Origin: Actinomadura madurae
Lineage (GTDB): Bacteria; Actinomycetota; Actinomycetes; Streptosporangiales; Streptosporangiaceae
DNA: 64,000 nt
Direction: 5' to 3'
Assembly: GCF_900115095.1 (NCBI RefSeq)
Contig: NZ_FOVH01000015.1
Coordinates: 62,001 to 126,000, forward strand
How positions within the stretch are numbered: position 1 is the stretch's first letter; every line of letters starts with the position of its first letter. The notes beneath the pieces are model-generated. The model saw nothing but the letters and a program-made list of their open reading frames with translations, did not search any database and was not told the DNA's origin. A program made the translations under genes and the position numbers. Shown piece after piece: positions 1 to 8,645 of the stretch.

Positions 1-1
1 A

Positions 2-1444
2 CGCATGCGGCCGGCCATTGACGCCGCGCTTCAAACCCACGCGCTGGTCGAAGGAACCCTCTGCTACACCGGCGACCTGTCGGCCCCGGGCGAACGGCTC
101 TACACGCTCGACTACTACCTGCGGCTCGCAGAGGAACTCGTCGAAGCGGGCGTCCACATCCTGTGCATCAAGGACATGGCCGGCCTCCTTCGCGCCCCTG
201 CCGCGCGCACACTGGTGAAGGCACTCCGCGACCGGTTCGACCTGCCCGTCCACCTGCACACCCATGACACGGCCGGCGGCCAGATCGGCACCTACATCGC
301 CGCCATCGAAGCGGGTGTCGACGCCGTCGACGGTGCCGCGGCACCGCTGTCGGGCACCACGAGCCAGCCGCCCCTGCAGGCGATCGTGGCCGCGACCGAC
401 TTCACCGACCACGCGACCGGCATCGACCTGGACGCGCTGACCGTCATGGAGCCCTACTGGGAGGCCGTGCGGAAGCTCTACGCGCCGTTCGAGATGGGCC
501 TTCCGTCGCCGACCGGACGCGTCTACCAGCACGAGATCCCGGGCGGCCAGCTGTCGAACCTGCGGCAGCAGGCGGTCGCGCTCGGCCTCGGCGACCGCTT
601 CGAGGAGATCGAGCGCCTGTACGCGGCGGCCGACGCGATCCTCGGGCGGCTCGTGAAGGTCACCCCGTCCAGCAAGGTCGTCGGCGACCTGGCCCTGCAC
701 CTCGTCGCCGCGGGCGCCGACCCGGACGACTTCGCCGAGAACCCCGACCGCTACGACATCCCGGACAGCGTCATCGGGTTCCTGAACGGCGAGCTGGGCG
801 ACCCTCCGGGCGGCTGGCCCGAGCCGTTCCGCACCAAGGCCCTTGCGGGACGGCAGTACACGCCCGCCCGTGCCGAGCTGGACGGAGCCGAGGAGAAGGC
901 CCTGGACGGTCCGGACGTGCGCGACACCCTCGATCGCCTGCTCTTCCCCGGCCCCGCGAAGGACTACCGCGAAGCCCGTGCGGCCTATGGCGACCTGTCC
1001 CTCCTGCCGACCGGCCCGTTCCTCTACGGGCTGCGCACGGGCCACGAGGTCGCGTTCGACCTCGAACCCGGTGTGCGCGTCCTCGCCGGGCTGGAGGCGG
1101 TCGGCGACATCGACGAGGCCGGCGTCCGGCAGGTCATCTGCACGGTGAACGGGCAGCTCCGCACCCTGTCCGTGCGCGACAAGTCCGTCGTGTCGGACGC
1201 GCCGCCGGTCGAGCGCGCCGACCCCGCGGAGCCCGGCCACGTCGCCGCGCCCTTCGACGGCTCCGTCACGCTGCGGGTGGCCAAGGGCGAGGAGGTCGCG
1301 GCCGGGGACGTCGTCGCCACCATCGAGGCGATGAAGATGGAGGCCGCCATCACCGCACCCGTCGGCGGCACCGTCGCGCGGCTGGCCGTCCCGGAGGCCA
1401 CCCCGGTCCAGGCGGGCGATCTCCTCCTCGTGATCCAGGAGTAG
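2..1444 (+). CDS. pyc: Pyruvate carboxylase, C-terminal part (5' end outside window)
   Basis: This is the carboxyltransferase half plus biotinyl domain of pyruvate carboxylase, which makes oxaloacetate from pyruvate and bicarbonate in the cytoplasm. The reading frame is open to the window edge, so the biotin carboxylase half must lie upstream. The family is usually about 1,120 residues and about 480 are present. The N-terminal visible part is the DRE-TIM-metallolyase barrel (TLCYTGDL, LHTHDTAGG, GLPSPTGRVYQHEIPGGQ). The last 75 residues form a biotinyl domain with EAMKMEA; the lysine that would carry biotin is encoded at 1334-1336. Oxaloacetate decarboxylase alpha shares these domains, but the open upstream frame and actinobacterial context favour pyruvate carboxylase. 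A hairpin follows the stop. Confidence 0.93.
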   Translation, partial: RMRPAIDAALQTHALVEGTLCYTGDLSAPGERLYTLDYYLRLAEELVEAGVHILCIKDMAGLLRAPAARTLVKALRDRFDLPVHLHTHDTAGGQIGTYIAAIEAGVDAVDGAAAPLSGTTSQPPLQAIVAATDFTDHATGIDLDALTVMEPYWEAVRKLYAPFEMGLPSPTGRVYQHEIPGGQLSNLRQQAVALGLGDRFEEIERLYAAADAILGRLVKVTPSSKVVGDLALHLVAAGADPDDFAENPDRYDIPDSVIGFLNGELGDPPGGWPEPFRTKALAGRQYTPARAELDGAEEKALDGPDVRDTLDRLLFPGPAKDYREARAAYGDLSLLPTGPFLYGLRTGHEVAFDLEPGVRVLAGLEAVGDIDEAGVRQVICTVNGQLRTLSVRDKSVVSDAPPVERADPAEPGHVAAPFDGSVTLRVAKGEEVAAGDVVATIEAMKMEAAITAPVGGTVARLAVPEATPVQAGDLLLVIQE

Positions 1445-1467
1445 CCGTGAACCGGTCCTGGGCGCCA

Positions 1468-1486
1468 GCGCCGCGGCTCGCGGCGC
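1468..1486. terminator. Hairpin between convergent pyc and tetR
   Basis: A perfect 8-bp stem GCGCCGCG / CGCGGCGC with a 3-nt loop lies in the 45-bp gap between two converging genes. There is no T tract, as is usual for actinomycete hairpin terminators. It could serve both strands. Confidence 0.5.
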
Positions 1487-1489
1487 GCG

Positions 1490-2116
1490 CTACGGCCTGC
1501 GGATCGCGTAGGCGCCCAGGGACGGTTCCAGAAGGTCGAAGGCGGTTGTCGCGGACTCGGCCAGAGCGGCCGCGATCTCGTCGTTCGTCTCACCGTCGAG
1601 GGTCCGGCGGAGGATCTCCTGGAACAGGACGCGGTGGACCCCGCCGACCTGCGCGGCGACGAGGCGGGGGAGGACGCCGTCCGGCCCGGCGCCCGTCTCC
1701 TCGGCCAGGACGGCGGCGAGGGCGTCCTCCCGCTCCTCGTGGAACTCGCGGAGCCGCGCCACCAGCGCCGGGCTCTCCACGATCATGCGGGCGAAGTCGG
1801 GGCCGGAGAACCCGATCACGGCGTCGTGCTTGGCGACGGCCTCCAGGAAGGCCCGGCGGAGGGCTGTCAGCGCCGACTCGCCCGGCGCCCGTCCGGCGAC
1901 CGTGCGGGCCAGGAGCGCGACGAACTCCTCGTGCAGGTCGAGGGCCAGGTCCTCCTTGCGCGGGAAGTAGTTGGTGACGGTCATCTTCGCCACCTGGGCC
2001 GCCGCGGCGACGTCGGCGATCGTCACCCGGTCGAAGCCGTGCCGCATGAACAGGCGCGTCGCCTGGTTCGAGATGTTCTGCCGTGTCTGCCGCTTCTTCA
2101 TCTCCCGCAGTCCCAT
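1490..2116 (-). CDS. TetR-family transcriptional regulator
   Basis: A one-component DNA-binding repressor of about 208 residues, normal for TetR. The N-terminal helix-turn-helix is clear: an RQNISNQATRLFMRHGFDRVTI helix pair followed by ADVAAAAQVAKMTVTNYFPRK, the typical recognition helix ending in YF. The C-terminal ligand domain is alpha-helical and its ligand cannot be predicted. I chose ATG at 2116 because GAGAGG sits about 9 nt upstream; an in-frame ATG at 2125 is also possible but would place that purine tract against the start. It is divergent from the sigma factor gene across an unusually AT-rich 90-bp region containing repeated CTAARTTTATR motifs, so autoregulation and control of the sigma gene are plausible inferences. 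Confidence 0.88.
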   Translation of the reverse strand: MGLREMKKRQTRQNISNQATRLFMRHGFDRVTIADVAAAAQVAKMTVTNYFPRKEDLALDLHEEFVALLARTVAGRAPGESALTALRRAFLEAVAKHDAVIGFSGPDFARMIVESPALVARLREFHEEREDALAAVLAEETGAGPDGVLPRLVAAQVGGVHRVLFQEILRRTLDGETNDEIAAALAESATTAFDLLEPSLGAYAIRRP

Positions 2117-2141
2117 GCCCGCCATCCTCTCACAGCTCGAC

Positions 2142-2186
2142 CTAAATTTATAGTTGACATACTTCTAGGTCCATTCTAAGTTTATG
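2142..2186 (+). promoter_or_regulatory. AT-rich divergent promoter region with direct repeats
   Basis: Toward the sigma gene there is TTGACA at 2154-2159, a 17-nt spacer, and TAAGTT at 2177-2182, a good vegetative-type promoter; the sigma gene GTG is about 30 nt further on. CTAAATTTATA (2142-2152) and CTAAGTTTATG (2176-2186) form a direct repeat 34 bp apart that brackets this promoter, a plausible TetR operator arrangement. The AT-richness contrasts sharply with the flanks. Confidence 0.55.
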
Positions 2187-2214
2187 TCGCAGGGCAGGCG
2201 GGTACCGAGATCGG

Positions 2215-3213
2215 GTGACCCGTTCCCTCCCGGCAGGACGAGCAAAGGACACCGCCCTGAACGCCAGCCACGCGCCGAGCGCGTCCCCCCGCGCCACCGT
2301 GACCCTCGTCGACCCGATGAAGGACTACCTCTCCCGCATCGGGCGCACCGCACTGCTCACCGCCGAGCAGGAGGTCGACCTGGCCAAGCGCATCGAGGCC
2401 GGTCTGTTCGCCCGAGAGCGTCTCGAAACCCTCGGCGACGAGCTGAGCCTCCAGGACAAGCAGGACCTGGAGTGGATCGCCGCCGACGGGCGCCGTGCCA
2501 AGGAGCACATGGTCGAGGCGAACCTCCGCCTCGTCGTTTCACTGGCCAAGCGCTACATGGGCCACGGCCTGCCGCTGAACGACCTCGTCCAGGAGGGCAA
2601 CCTCGGGTTGATCCGCGCCGTGGAGAAGTTCGAGTACCGCCGCGGCCTGAAGTTCTCCACCTACGCCGTCTGGTGGATCAAGCAGGCGATCAGCCGCGCC
2701 CTCGCCGACCAGAGCCGGACGATCCGCATCCCCGTGCACGTCGTGGAGGTGCTGAACCGGATGACGCGGGTGCGGCGGCGGATGATGCAGGACCTCGGCC
2801 GCGAGCCGACCTCGCAGGAGCTGGCCGCCGAGCTGGACGTCACGCCGGAGAAGGTCGACTGGCTGCGCCGGCAGTCCCGGGAGCCGCTGTCCCTGCACAC
2901 CCCGCTCGGCGAGGACGGCGACGGCGAGCTCGGCGACGTCATCGAGGACCCGGACGGCGGCGACCCCGCCGACGTCGTCGCGTCCTCGATGCTGCGCGGG
3001 CGCCTCGACGCCGTCCTGGAGACGCTCACCGAGCGCGAGGCGGGCGTGATCTCGCTGCGGTTCGGGCTGTCCGGCGGCGAGCCCAAGACCCTTGAGGAGG
3101 TCGGCAAGGTCTACGGGGTGACGCGCGAGCGCATCCGGCAGATCGAGTCGAAGGGCATGCACAAGCTGCGCCACCCGTCCCGCAGGGAGACCCTCGCCGA
3201 CCTGCTCAGCTGA
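2215..3213 (+). CDS. RNA polymerase sigma-70 factor, group 2 (HrdB/SigB-like)
   Basis: A cytoplasmic sigma factor of about 332 residues that directs core RNA polymerase to promoters. Region 1.2 starts near residue 35 (MKDYLSRIGRTALLTAEQEV). Region 2 carries NLRLVVSLAKRY and LVQEGNLGLIRAVEKF, then the -10 recognition stretch around YRRGLKFSTYAVWWIKQAI. Region 3 follows, and region 4.2 has GVTRERIRQIESKGMHKLRHP for the -35 element. There is no long acidic region 1.1, so this is an accessory (group 2) rather than the essential housekeeping factor. The GTG at 2215 has only a weak purine tract; a start near the methionine at 2317 would still leave all domains. It is followed by a strong hairpin and is divergent from a TetR gene. 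Confidence 0.9.
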   Translation: MTRSLPAGRAKDTALNASHAPSASPRATVTLVDPMKDYLSRIGRTALLTAEQEVDLAKRIEAGLFARERLETLGDELSLQDKQDLEWIAADGRRAKEHMVEANLRLVVSLAKRYMGHGLPLNDLVQEGNLGLIRAVEKFEYRRGLKFSTYAVWWIKQAISRALADQSRTIRIPVHVVEVLNRMTRVRRRMMQDLGREPTSQELAAELDVTPEKVDWLRRQSREPLSLHTPLGEDGDGELGDVIEDPDGGDPADVVASSMLRGRLDAVLETLTEREAGVISLRFGLSGGEPKTLEEVGKVYGVTRERIRQIESKGMHKLRHPSRRETLADLLS

Positions 3214-3216
3214 CCG

Positions 3217-3253
3217 TCACCCAGGGGGCGGCACCCGTGTCGCCCCCGGGTGA
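3217..3253 (+). terminator. Strong hairpin terminator after sigma gene
   Basis: TCACCCAGGGGGCG pairs with CGCCCCCGGGTGA, with a single bulged A, around a 10-nt loop. It starts 4 nt after the sigma factor stop and is the clearest rho-independent-like structure in the first 10 kb. Confidence 0.7.
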
Positions 3254-3345
3254 TGCTCACCGCTTTTTCGTGGTTGCGGACGGATTTTCCCCCGCCGGGG
3301 TGAGAGAGTGGATGATCTCTCGAGTATCCGGCGGGTGGGGAGACG

Positions 3346-4674
3346 ATGGCGAGGCGGTCGGGACGGCTGGGGCGGCTCACGGGCACCCGTGCGGTGCGGG
3401 GAGCCGCGGCCGGCGGCGCACTGGCGCTGACCCTCGCCCTGGCACAGGCGCCCGCGACGGCGGCGCCCGGTCCGGTCGCCACCGCGCGGCCCGGCGCGTC
3501 GACGATGCCGTTCGACCCGGCGAAGCTGCGCGCGACGCTGGACGCCACCCACGACGCGGGCATGTACGGGATCTTCTCCGAGGCCCGGGACGGCAACACC
3601 TCGTGGGACGGAGCGTCCGGCGTCGCGGACGTCGACACCGGCCGCCCGGTCACCTCGACCATGCGGCAGCGGGTCGGCAGCATCACCAAGTCGTTCGTCG
3701 CCACGGCGCTCCTTCAGCAGGTGGAGAGGGGCCGCGTCAGCCTCGACGCTCCGATCGCCTGGTACGCGCCCGACCTCGTTCCGGGGCCGCTCGGCCGGCA
3801 GATCACGGTGCGGATGCTCCTCAACCACACCAGCGGCATCGGTGACTACGTCGGCACGGCGTTCCCGTCGTTCATGGAGCTGTCGCCCGCGAGCCTGGAC
3901 GAGTTCCGCTTCCGCGACGTCCGGCCCGAGCGGCTCGTCAAGTGGGGACTCCAGGCGCCGCGAACCGGTGAGCCGGGCGAGCGCTGGTCGTACTCCAACA
4001 CCAACTACATCATCGCCGGGCGGATCCTGGAGAAGGTGACCGGGACCAAGGCGGAGAAGTACATCACCCGGAACGTCATCGCCAAGGCCGGGCTGAAGCA
4101 CACCTACTTCCCGTCCTCGCCGTGGATCTCCGGACCCCACTCGCGTATGTACGAATCGCTGTACCAGCACGTGAAACCACCACGTGACTACAGCACCTAC
4201 GACATGAGCTGGGCCTGGACGGCCGGCGAGCTGGTCTCCACCATGGACGACCTCAACCGCTTCTACCGTAGGCTCCTCACCGGCGGCCTCATCGGCACGA
4301 ACACGCTGGCGCAGATGAAGCGGACCGTCCCGGTGAAGGACGCCGACGGCAACCTCCTGATGAACTACGGGCTCGGGCTGTACTCCCTCGACCTGCCGTG
4401 CGGGACGTTCTGGGGCCACGACGGCGCCGTCTTCGGCGCCGGTACCCAGTCGCTGTCGTCCGCCGGTGGCGCGCGGCAGATCTCGCTGGCCCTCAACCTG
4501 ATGAAGTACCAGCAGCTCAACGCGAACGGCACGCCCGTCCCGCACCCGATCGACAACGCGCTGGGCGCGCACGTGGTGGAGGCGCTCTGCGGCACCCAGG
4601 CCGCCACCCGCTCGACCGCCGCCGAGCGCCCCCTCCGCCTGCTACCGCTCCAGTCCCTCCGCGCCCCCCGGTGA
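3346..4674 (+). CDS. Secreted serine hydrolase, beta-lactamase / D-Ala-D-Ala carboxypeptidase family
   Basis: A 442-residue exported hydrolase of the class C beta-lactamase/DD-peptidase superfamily. An arginine-rich start and a hydrophobic stretch ending in Ala-rich sequence (about residues 20-45) form a signal peptide. The catalytic set is visible: SITK with Ser112 and Lys115, YSN at Tyr216, and HDG at His358 in place of the KTG box, as in D-aminopeptidase/esterase-like members. The natural substrate could be peptidoglycan stem peptides or an ester and cannot be decided from sequence. A GGGGAG ribosome site precedes the ATG. It stands alone between the sigma factor and a convergent PLP enzyme. 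Confidence 0.85.
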   Translation: MARRSGRLGRLTGTRAVRGAAAGGALALTLALAQAPATAAPGPVATARPGASTMPFDPAKLRATLDATHDAGMYGIFSEARDGNTSWDGASGVADVDTGRPVTSTMRQRVGSITKSFVATALLQQVERGRVSLDAPIAWYAPDLVPGPLGRQITVRMLLNHTSGIGDYVGTAFPSFMELSPASLDEFRFRDVRPERLVKWGLQAPRTGEPGERWSYSNTNYIIAGRILEKVTGTKAEKYITRNVIAKAGLKHTYFPSSPWISGPHSRMYESLYQHVKPPRDYSTYDMSWAWTAGELVSTMDDLNRFYRRLLTGGLIGTNTLAQMKRTVPVKDADGNLLMNYGLGLYSLDLPCGTFWGHDGAVFGAGTQSLSSAGGARQISLALNLMKYQQLNANGTPVPHPIDNALGAHVVEALCGTQAATRSTAAERPLRLLPLQSLRAPR

Positions 4675-4675
4675 A

Positions 4676-4695
4676 CCGCCGCTGACCGCCGGCGG
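4676..4695. terminator. Short hairpin between convergent genes
   Basis: CCGCCG and CGGCGG pair across an 8-nt loop immediately after the serine hydrolase stop and before the end of the minus-strand PLP enzyme gene. The stem is short, so this is weak support. Confidence 0.3.
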
Positions 4696-4709
4696 AGCCC
4701 AGGGGCACC

Positions 4710-5660
4710 TCACGGGCTGAGGGCGAGGTCGGACGGGTCGGTGTTCGCGCCGCACAGGACGACCACGACCCGTTCGCCCGGGGCCGGGCGGTAGGCGCCG
4801 GTGCGCAGCGCGGCGACCGCGGCGGCGGTGCCGTGCTCGACGACCAGCCGGTACTCGGCCCACAGGAACCGGCGGGCCTCGATGATCGCCTCGTCCGTGA
4901 CGAGGACCGGCCGCACCCCGGTGCGGGACGCGACGGCGAACGCGATGTCGCCGAGCCGGGTGGCGCCGAGGGAGTCGGCGGCGATCCCGGAGACGTCCAC
5001 GTCGACCGGGCGCCCGGCGTGCAGGGCGCGCTCCAGGGTCGGGATGGTCTCGGGCTCCACGCCGACGACGCGCGCCGTCCCTTCGAGGGCGGCGGCGACG
5101 CCCGCCATCAGCCCTCCGCCGCCGACCGCCAGCAGCACGGTGTCGGCCTCGCCGCCGGTCTGCTCCAGGACCTCGGCGCCCAGGGTGCCCTGCCCGGCGC
5201 ACACGGCGGGCAGGTCGTAGGCGTGGCAGAACAGGGCGCCGGTGTCGGCGGCCCGCTTGGTCGCGGCGTCCTGCGCCTCGGCGTACCGGGTGCCGACCTG
5301 GACGACCGTGGCGCCGAGCGCGCGCAGCCGGGCGACCTTCACCGCGGGCGCGGTCTCCGGGACGAACACCTCGGCGGGGACGCCCACCTCCGCCGCCGCG
5401 TACGCGAACGCCAGGCCGGCGTTGCCGCCCGAGGCCGCGACGACGCCGACGCCGGGCAGCCGGCCCTCGTCCCGCGCCGCCAGGATGTGGTTGAACGCGC
5501 CGCGCGCCTTGAACGACCCGGTGTGCTGCGCCAGTTCGAGCTTCAGCCACGTCCGCCCGGCGGGGGCGAGCGGGGCCGGGTCGACCTCGATCAGCGGCGT
5601 GCGCCGGATGCGGCCCGCGACGCGGTCCGCCGCGGCCTGGACGTCCGAATGTGCGATCAC
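4710..5660 (-). CDS. PLP-dependent threonine/serine dehydratase family enzyme
   Basis: A fold-type II PLP enzyme of 316 residues, the length of catabolic threonine/serine dehydratases or serine racemases that lack the C-terminal ACT regulatory domain. The PLP lysine is Lys51 in GSFKARGA; SGGNAG (78-83) is the substrate loop and GGGGLMAG (180-187) the phosphate-binding glycine loop. The expected reaction is deamination of threonine or serine to a 2-oxo acid plus ammonia. The start is a GTG with a GGAGAGGAA ribosome site. It lies downstream of the ECF42 gene on the same strand with a 210-bp gap, so co-transcription is uncertain. Confidence 0.87.
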   Translation of the reverse strand: MIAHSDVQAAADRVAGRIRRTPLIEVDPAPLAPAGRTWLKLELAQHTGSFKARGAFNHILAARDEGRLPGVGVVAASGGNAGLAFAYAAAEVGVPAEVFVPETAPAVKVARLRALGATVVQVGTRYAEAQDAATKRAADTGALFCHAYDLPAVCAGQGTLGAEVLEQTGGEADTVLLAVGGGGLMAGVAAALEGTARVVGVEPETIPTLERALHAGRPVDVDVSGIAADSLGATRLGDIAFAVASRTGVRPVLVTDEAIIEARRFLWAEYRLVVEHGTAAAVAALRTGAYRPAPGERVVVVLCGANTDPSDLALSP

Positions 5661-5871
5661 CGGGGGTTCCTCTCCGAGGCATCAGTAGCCAATCCAAGTT
5701 TGGGACATGACCAACGGTACGGCGACCCAGCGGTCAGCGAGCGGTGCGAGGACGGTCAGCGGCTCGCGCTCACCAACCGGGCGCGGGTCGAGGCGCGGCG
5801 CGACGCCGCGACGGGCGGCGGTGAAGGCGGCGGTGACCAGGCGGTCGACTTCCAGGACTTCGGGGAGATCG

Positions 5872-7152
5872 TCAGCTCGTTTCGGCCGAAGGCCTACTGA
5901 GGGCGGCGGCGCGGTCCAGCAGGACCCGGCGTTCGGGCGTGTTGCGGGTGAGCTCCGCGGCGCGCTCGAACTGCGCGCGGGCCTCGTCCGCCCGGCCGAG
6001 GCGGGCGAGCAGGTCGCCGCGGACGCTCGCCAGCAGGTGGTGGTCGCGCAGCGGCGGCTCGTCCACCAGGGAGTCGGCGATCTCCAGGCCCTTCTCCGGG
6101 CCGTGCGCCATGCCGACCGCGACCGCGCGGTTCAGCTCCACGACCGGGGACGGCGCCACGGTCGCGAGGATCTCGTAGAGGGACGCGATCTGCGTCCAGT
6201 CGGTGTCCTCGGCGGTGGCCGCCTGCGCGTGGCTCGCGGCGATCGCGGCCTGGAGGACGTAGGGGCCCGGCGGCTCGCCGATGGCCTTGGCGCGGAGCAG
6301 GGCGGCGAACCCGCGGTGGATGAGGAGCCGGTCCCAGCGCCCGCGGTCCTGCTCCTGGATCGGGACGGGCTCGCCGGACGGCCCGGTGCGCGCCCGCGTC
6401 CGCGACGCCTGGATCTCCATCAGCGCGACCAGCCCGTGCACCTCCGGCTCGCCGGGGGCCAGCTCGGCGAGGACGCGGCCGAGGCGCAGCGCCTCCCGGC
6501 ACAGGTCGGCCCGCACCCAGGCGTCGCCGGCGGTGGCCGCGTACCCCTCGTTGAAGATCAGGTAGACGACCTCCAGGACGGACGACAGCCGCGCGGCGCG
6601 GTCCGGCCCCTCCGGGACCTCGAACGGCACGCCCGCCTCCGACAGCGTCCGCTTCGCCCGGACGATCCGCTGGGCCACGGTCGGCTCGGAGACGAGGAAC
6701 GCGCGCGCGATCTCGTCGGTGGTGAGGCCGCCGAGCATCCGGAGCGTCAGCGCGACCCGCGCCTGCGTGGACAGGACCGGGTGGCAGGCGGTGAAGATCA
6801 GCCGCAGCACGTCGTCCTCGATGTGCTCGTCGTCCGGCACGTCGAACTCCGGCGGCGGCCGGCTCTCCAGGTCGCGGCCGATCTCCTCGATCCTGTTCTC
6901 CAGCCGCCGGAGCCGCCGGATCCGGTCGATGGCGCGGCGCTTGCCGACGGCCATGAGCCAGGCGCCCGGGTTGTCCGGGACGCCTGACTCCGGCCACTGT
7001 TCGAGCGCGGCGACCAGCGCGTCCTGCGCGAGTTCCTCGGCGAGCCCGACGTCGTGCACCATCCGGGCGAGGCCGGCGATGATGCGGGCGGCCTCCAGCC
7101 GCCACACCGCGTCGACGCGCGCGTGCACGTCGGACCTGCTCGAATCCGTCAC
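5872..7152 (-). CDS. ECF42-type RNA polymerase sigma factor with C-terminal TPR-like domain
   Basis: A 426-residue extracytoplasmic-function sigma factor of the ECF42 group. Sigma region 2 is at about 15-85 (AEELAQDALVAALEQWPESGVPDNPGAWL) and region 4 at about 130-180 (LTTDEIARAFLVSEPTVAQRIVRAKR). The remaining 230 residues form the DUF6596/TPR-like extension typical of the group (VVYLIFNEGY; AEDTDWTQIASLYEIL). No anti-sigma factor is encoded nearby, as is usual in ECF42. The gene 50 bp upstream encodes the YCII (DGPF-motif) protein that characteristically accompanies ECF42 factors. A second such pair lies at 33.4-35.0 kb. Confidence 0.9.
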   Translation of the reverse strand: MTDSSRSDVHARVDAVWRLEAARIIAGLARMVHDVGLAEELAQDALVAALEQWPESGVPDNPGAWLMAVGKRRAIDRIRRLRRLENRIEEIGRDLESRPPPEFDVPDDEHIEDDVLRLIFTACHPVLSTQARVALTLRMLGGLTTDEIARAFLVSEPTVAQRIVRAKRTLSEAGVPFEVPEGPDRAARLSSVLEVVYLIFNEGYAATAGDAWVRADLCREALRLGRVLAELAPGEPEVHGLVALMEIQASRTRARTGPSGEPVPIQEQDRGRWDRLLIHRGFAALLRAKAIGEPPGPYVLQAAIAASHAQAATAEDTDWTQIASLYEILATVAPSPVVELNRAVAVGMAHGPEKGLEIADSLVDEPPLRDHHLLASVRGDLLARLGRADEARAQFERAAELTRNTPERRVLLDRAAALSRPSAETS

Positions 7153-7202
7153 GCCGCCGATGAGAGCACCCGCACCGGCCGCCGCGCAAGCTCAGCGGGC
7201 GC

Positions 7203-7550
7203 TCACTCCCCGGGGAACGGGTCGCCCGGCCCGAAGACCTGCTTGATGACGCCCTCGCCGTCCCCGACGATCGAGTAGAACCGCGAGGACAGCTCGATCG
7301 CCTCCTCGCGGGACCGCACCTCGACCAGCGCGAACCCGACGACGCTCTCCTTCGCCTCGGTGAACGGGCCGTCGGTGACGGTGACCTTCCCGCCGGACGA
7401 CTTGATGTAGGTGCCCCTCGGCTCCAGCCCGCCGGTCGCGAGCAGGACCCCGGACTTGGACATCTCCTCGATGAACCGGCCCATCTCGGCCTGCATCTTC
7501 TCGTCCGGCGGGGTGTCGTCGGCGTCCGTCGTCATCATCAGGAACCGCAT
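7203..7550 (-). CDS. YCII-related (DGPF-motif) protein
   Basis: A 115-residue single-domain protein of the YCII family, a dimeric alpha-beta barrel fold. It starts MRFLMMTT and contains TDGPFTEAKESVVGFALVEV, the DGPF signature that marks partners of ECF42 sigma factors. The ATG at 7550 has an excellent GAGGAGG ribosome site; longer in-frame starts upstream have nothing comparable. The gene is the first of the pair and is read with the sigma factor 50 bp downstream. Biochemical function in this group is not established; it is inferred to belong to the same signalling unit. Confidence 0.85.
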   Translation of the reverse strand: MRFLMMTTDADDTPPDEKMQAEMGRFIEEMSKSGVLLATGGLEPRGTYIKSSGGKVTVTDGPFTEAKESVVGFALVEVRSREEAIELSSRFYSIVGDGEGVIKQVFGPGDPFPGE

Positions 7551-7820
7551 CGTGTGCCTCCTCATGTCCGCCGGGCTCCTCCCGGCCTCTCGCTGACGCG
7601 TCGAAGAAGGGGTGACCGGATCGACATTCCGGCCGGACTTTCTCCGGATTTCTTCGCCGGAACCGGATCGTGCCAGGTCAGGACCGTGTCTGCCAGAGAA
7701 GTTCAGTAAACCCGGGCGGACTAGGACGGAACAGGATGTGCCGGGCCGGTGGGCAAGCGGGCTCCCGCCGAGTAACTTCTTCTCCGAAGGAAGGTTTCTT
7801 GCGCGTCGAGGAGGCGTCCC

Positions 7821-8645
7821 GTGGGAGAACCGGCCCCGGGTGCCGGCGTTCCGCCCGTCCCCGAGATCGACGGCACGGTGCCGCACTCCGCGCGCATCTG
7901 GAACTACTGGCTGGGCGGCAAGGACAACTACCCCGCCGACCGCGCGGCCGGCGACGAGTTCATCGCCGTCTACCCCCAGATCGTCGACATCGCCAAGCAC
8001 TCGCGGACCTTCCTCTCCCGCGTCGTCCGGTACCTGGCCGGCGAGGCGGGCGTCCGGCAGTTCCTGGACGTCGGCACCGGCCTGCCGACGGTCGACAACA
8101 CCCACGAGGTGGCGCAGCGCGTCGCGCCCGACGCCCGCATCGTCTACGTCGACAACGACCCGCTCGTCCTCGCGCACGCCCGCGCGCTGCTCACCGGCAC
8201 CCGGCAGGGCGCCACCGACTACATCGACGCCGACATGCGGGACCCCGACCGCATCCTCGCCGAGGCCGCCCGCACGCTCGACCTCGACCGGCCCGTCGGG
8301 CTGATGCTGCTGAACATCCTCGGGCACGTCGCGGACTACGACGAGGCGCGCTCCATCGTCCGCCGCCTCCTCGGCGGGCTGCCCCCGGGCAGCCACCTCG
8401 TGGTCGCGGACGGCACCGACGTCATCACCGGCGAGGCGTTCCGCACCGCGATCGACCTGTGGAACCGCGCCGGCGACACTCCCTACCACCTGCGCACGCC
8501 CGAGCTGATCGGCGGCTTCTTCGCGGGGCTGGAGCTGCTGGAGCCCGGCGTGGTGCCGGTGTCGCGGTGGCGCGCCGAGCCGGAGCCGGCCGGTGAGCCG
8601 GACGACGTCGACGAGTTCTGCGCCGTGGGGCGCAAGGCCTCGTGA
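7821..8645 (+). CDS. SAM-dependent methyltransferase, DUF574 (Methyltransf_19) family
   Basis: A 274-residue member of an actinomycete-specific Rossmann methyltransferase family of unknown substrate. The hallmark IWNYWLGGKDNYPAD occurs near residue 25. It is followed by FLDVGTGLPTVDNTHEVAQ and IVYVDNDPLVLAHAR, the SAM-binding strands. The GTG start has a GAGGAGG ribosome site. The next gene, an XRE regulator, begins at a GTGA overlap, so the two are translationally coupled, a common pairing in these genomes. A second copy lies at 32.1 kb. In the 270-bp upstream region TTCCGGC (7627-7633) and GCCGGAA (7656-7662) form a weak inverted repeat. Confidence 0.88.
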   Translation: MGEPAPGAGVPPVPEIDGTVPHSARIWNYWLGGKDNYPADRAAGDEFIAVYPQIVDIAKHSRTFLSRVVRYLAGEAGVRQFLDVGTGLPTVDNTHEVAQRVAPDARIVYVDNDPLVLAHARALLTGTRQGATDYIDADMRDPDRILAEAARTLDLDRPVGLMLLNILGHVADYDEARSIVRRLLGGLPPGSHLVVADGTDVITGEAFRTAIDLWNRAGDTPYHLRTPELIGGFFAGLELLEPGVVPVSRWRAEPEPAGEPDDVDEFCAVGRKAS

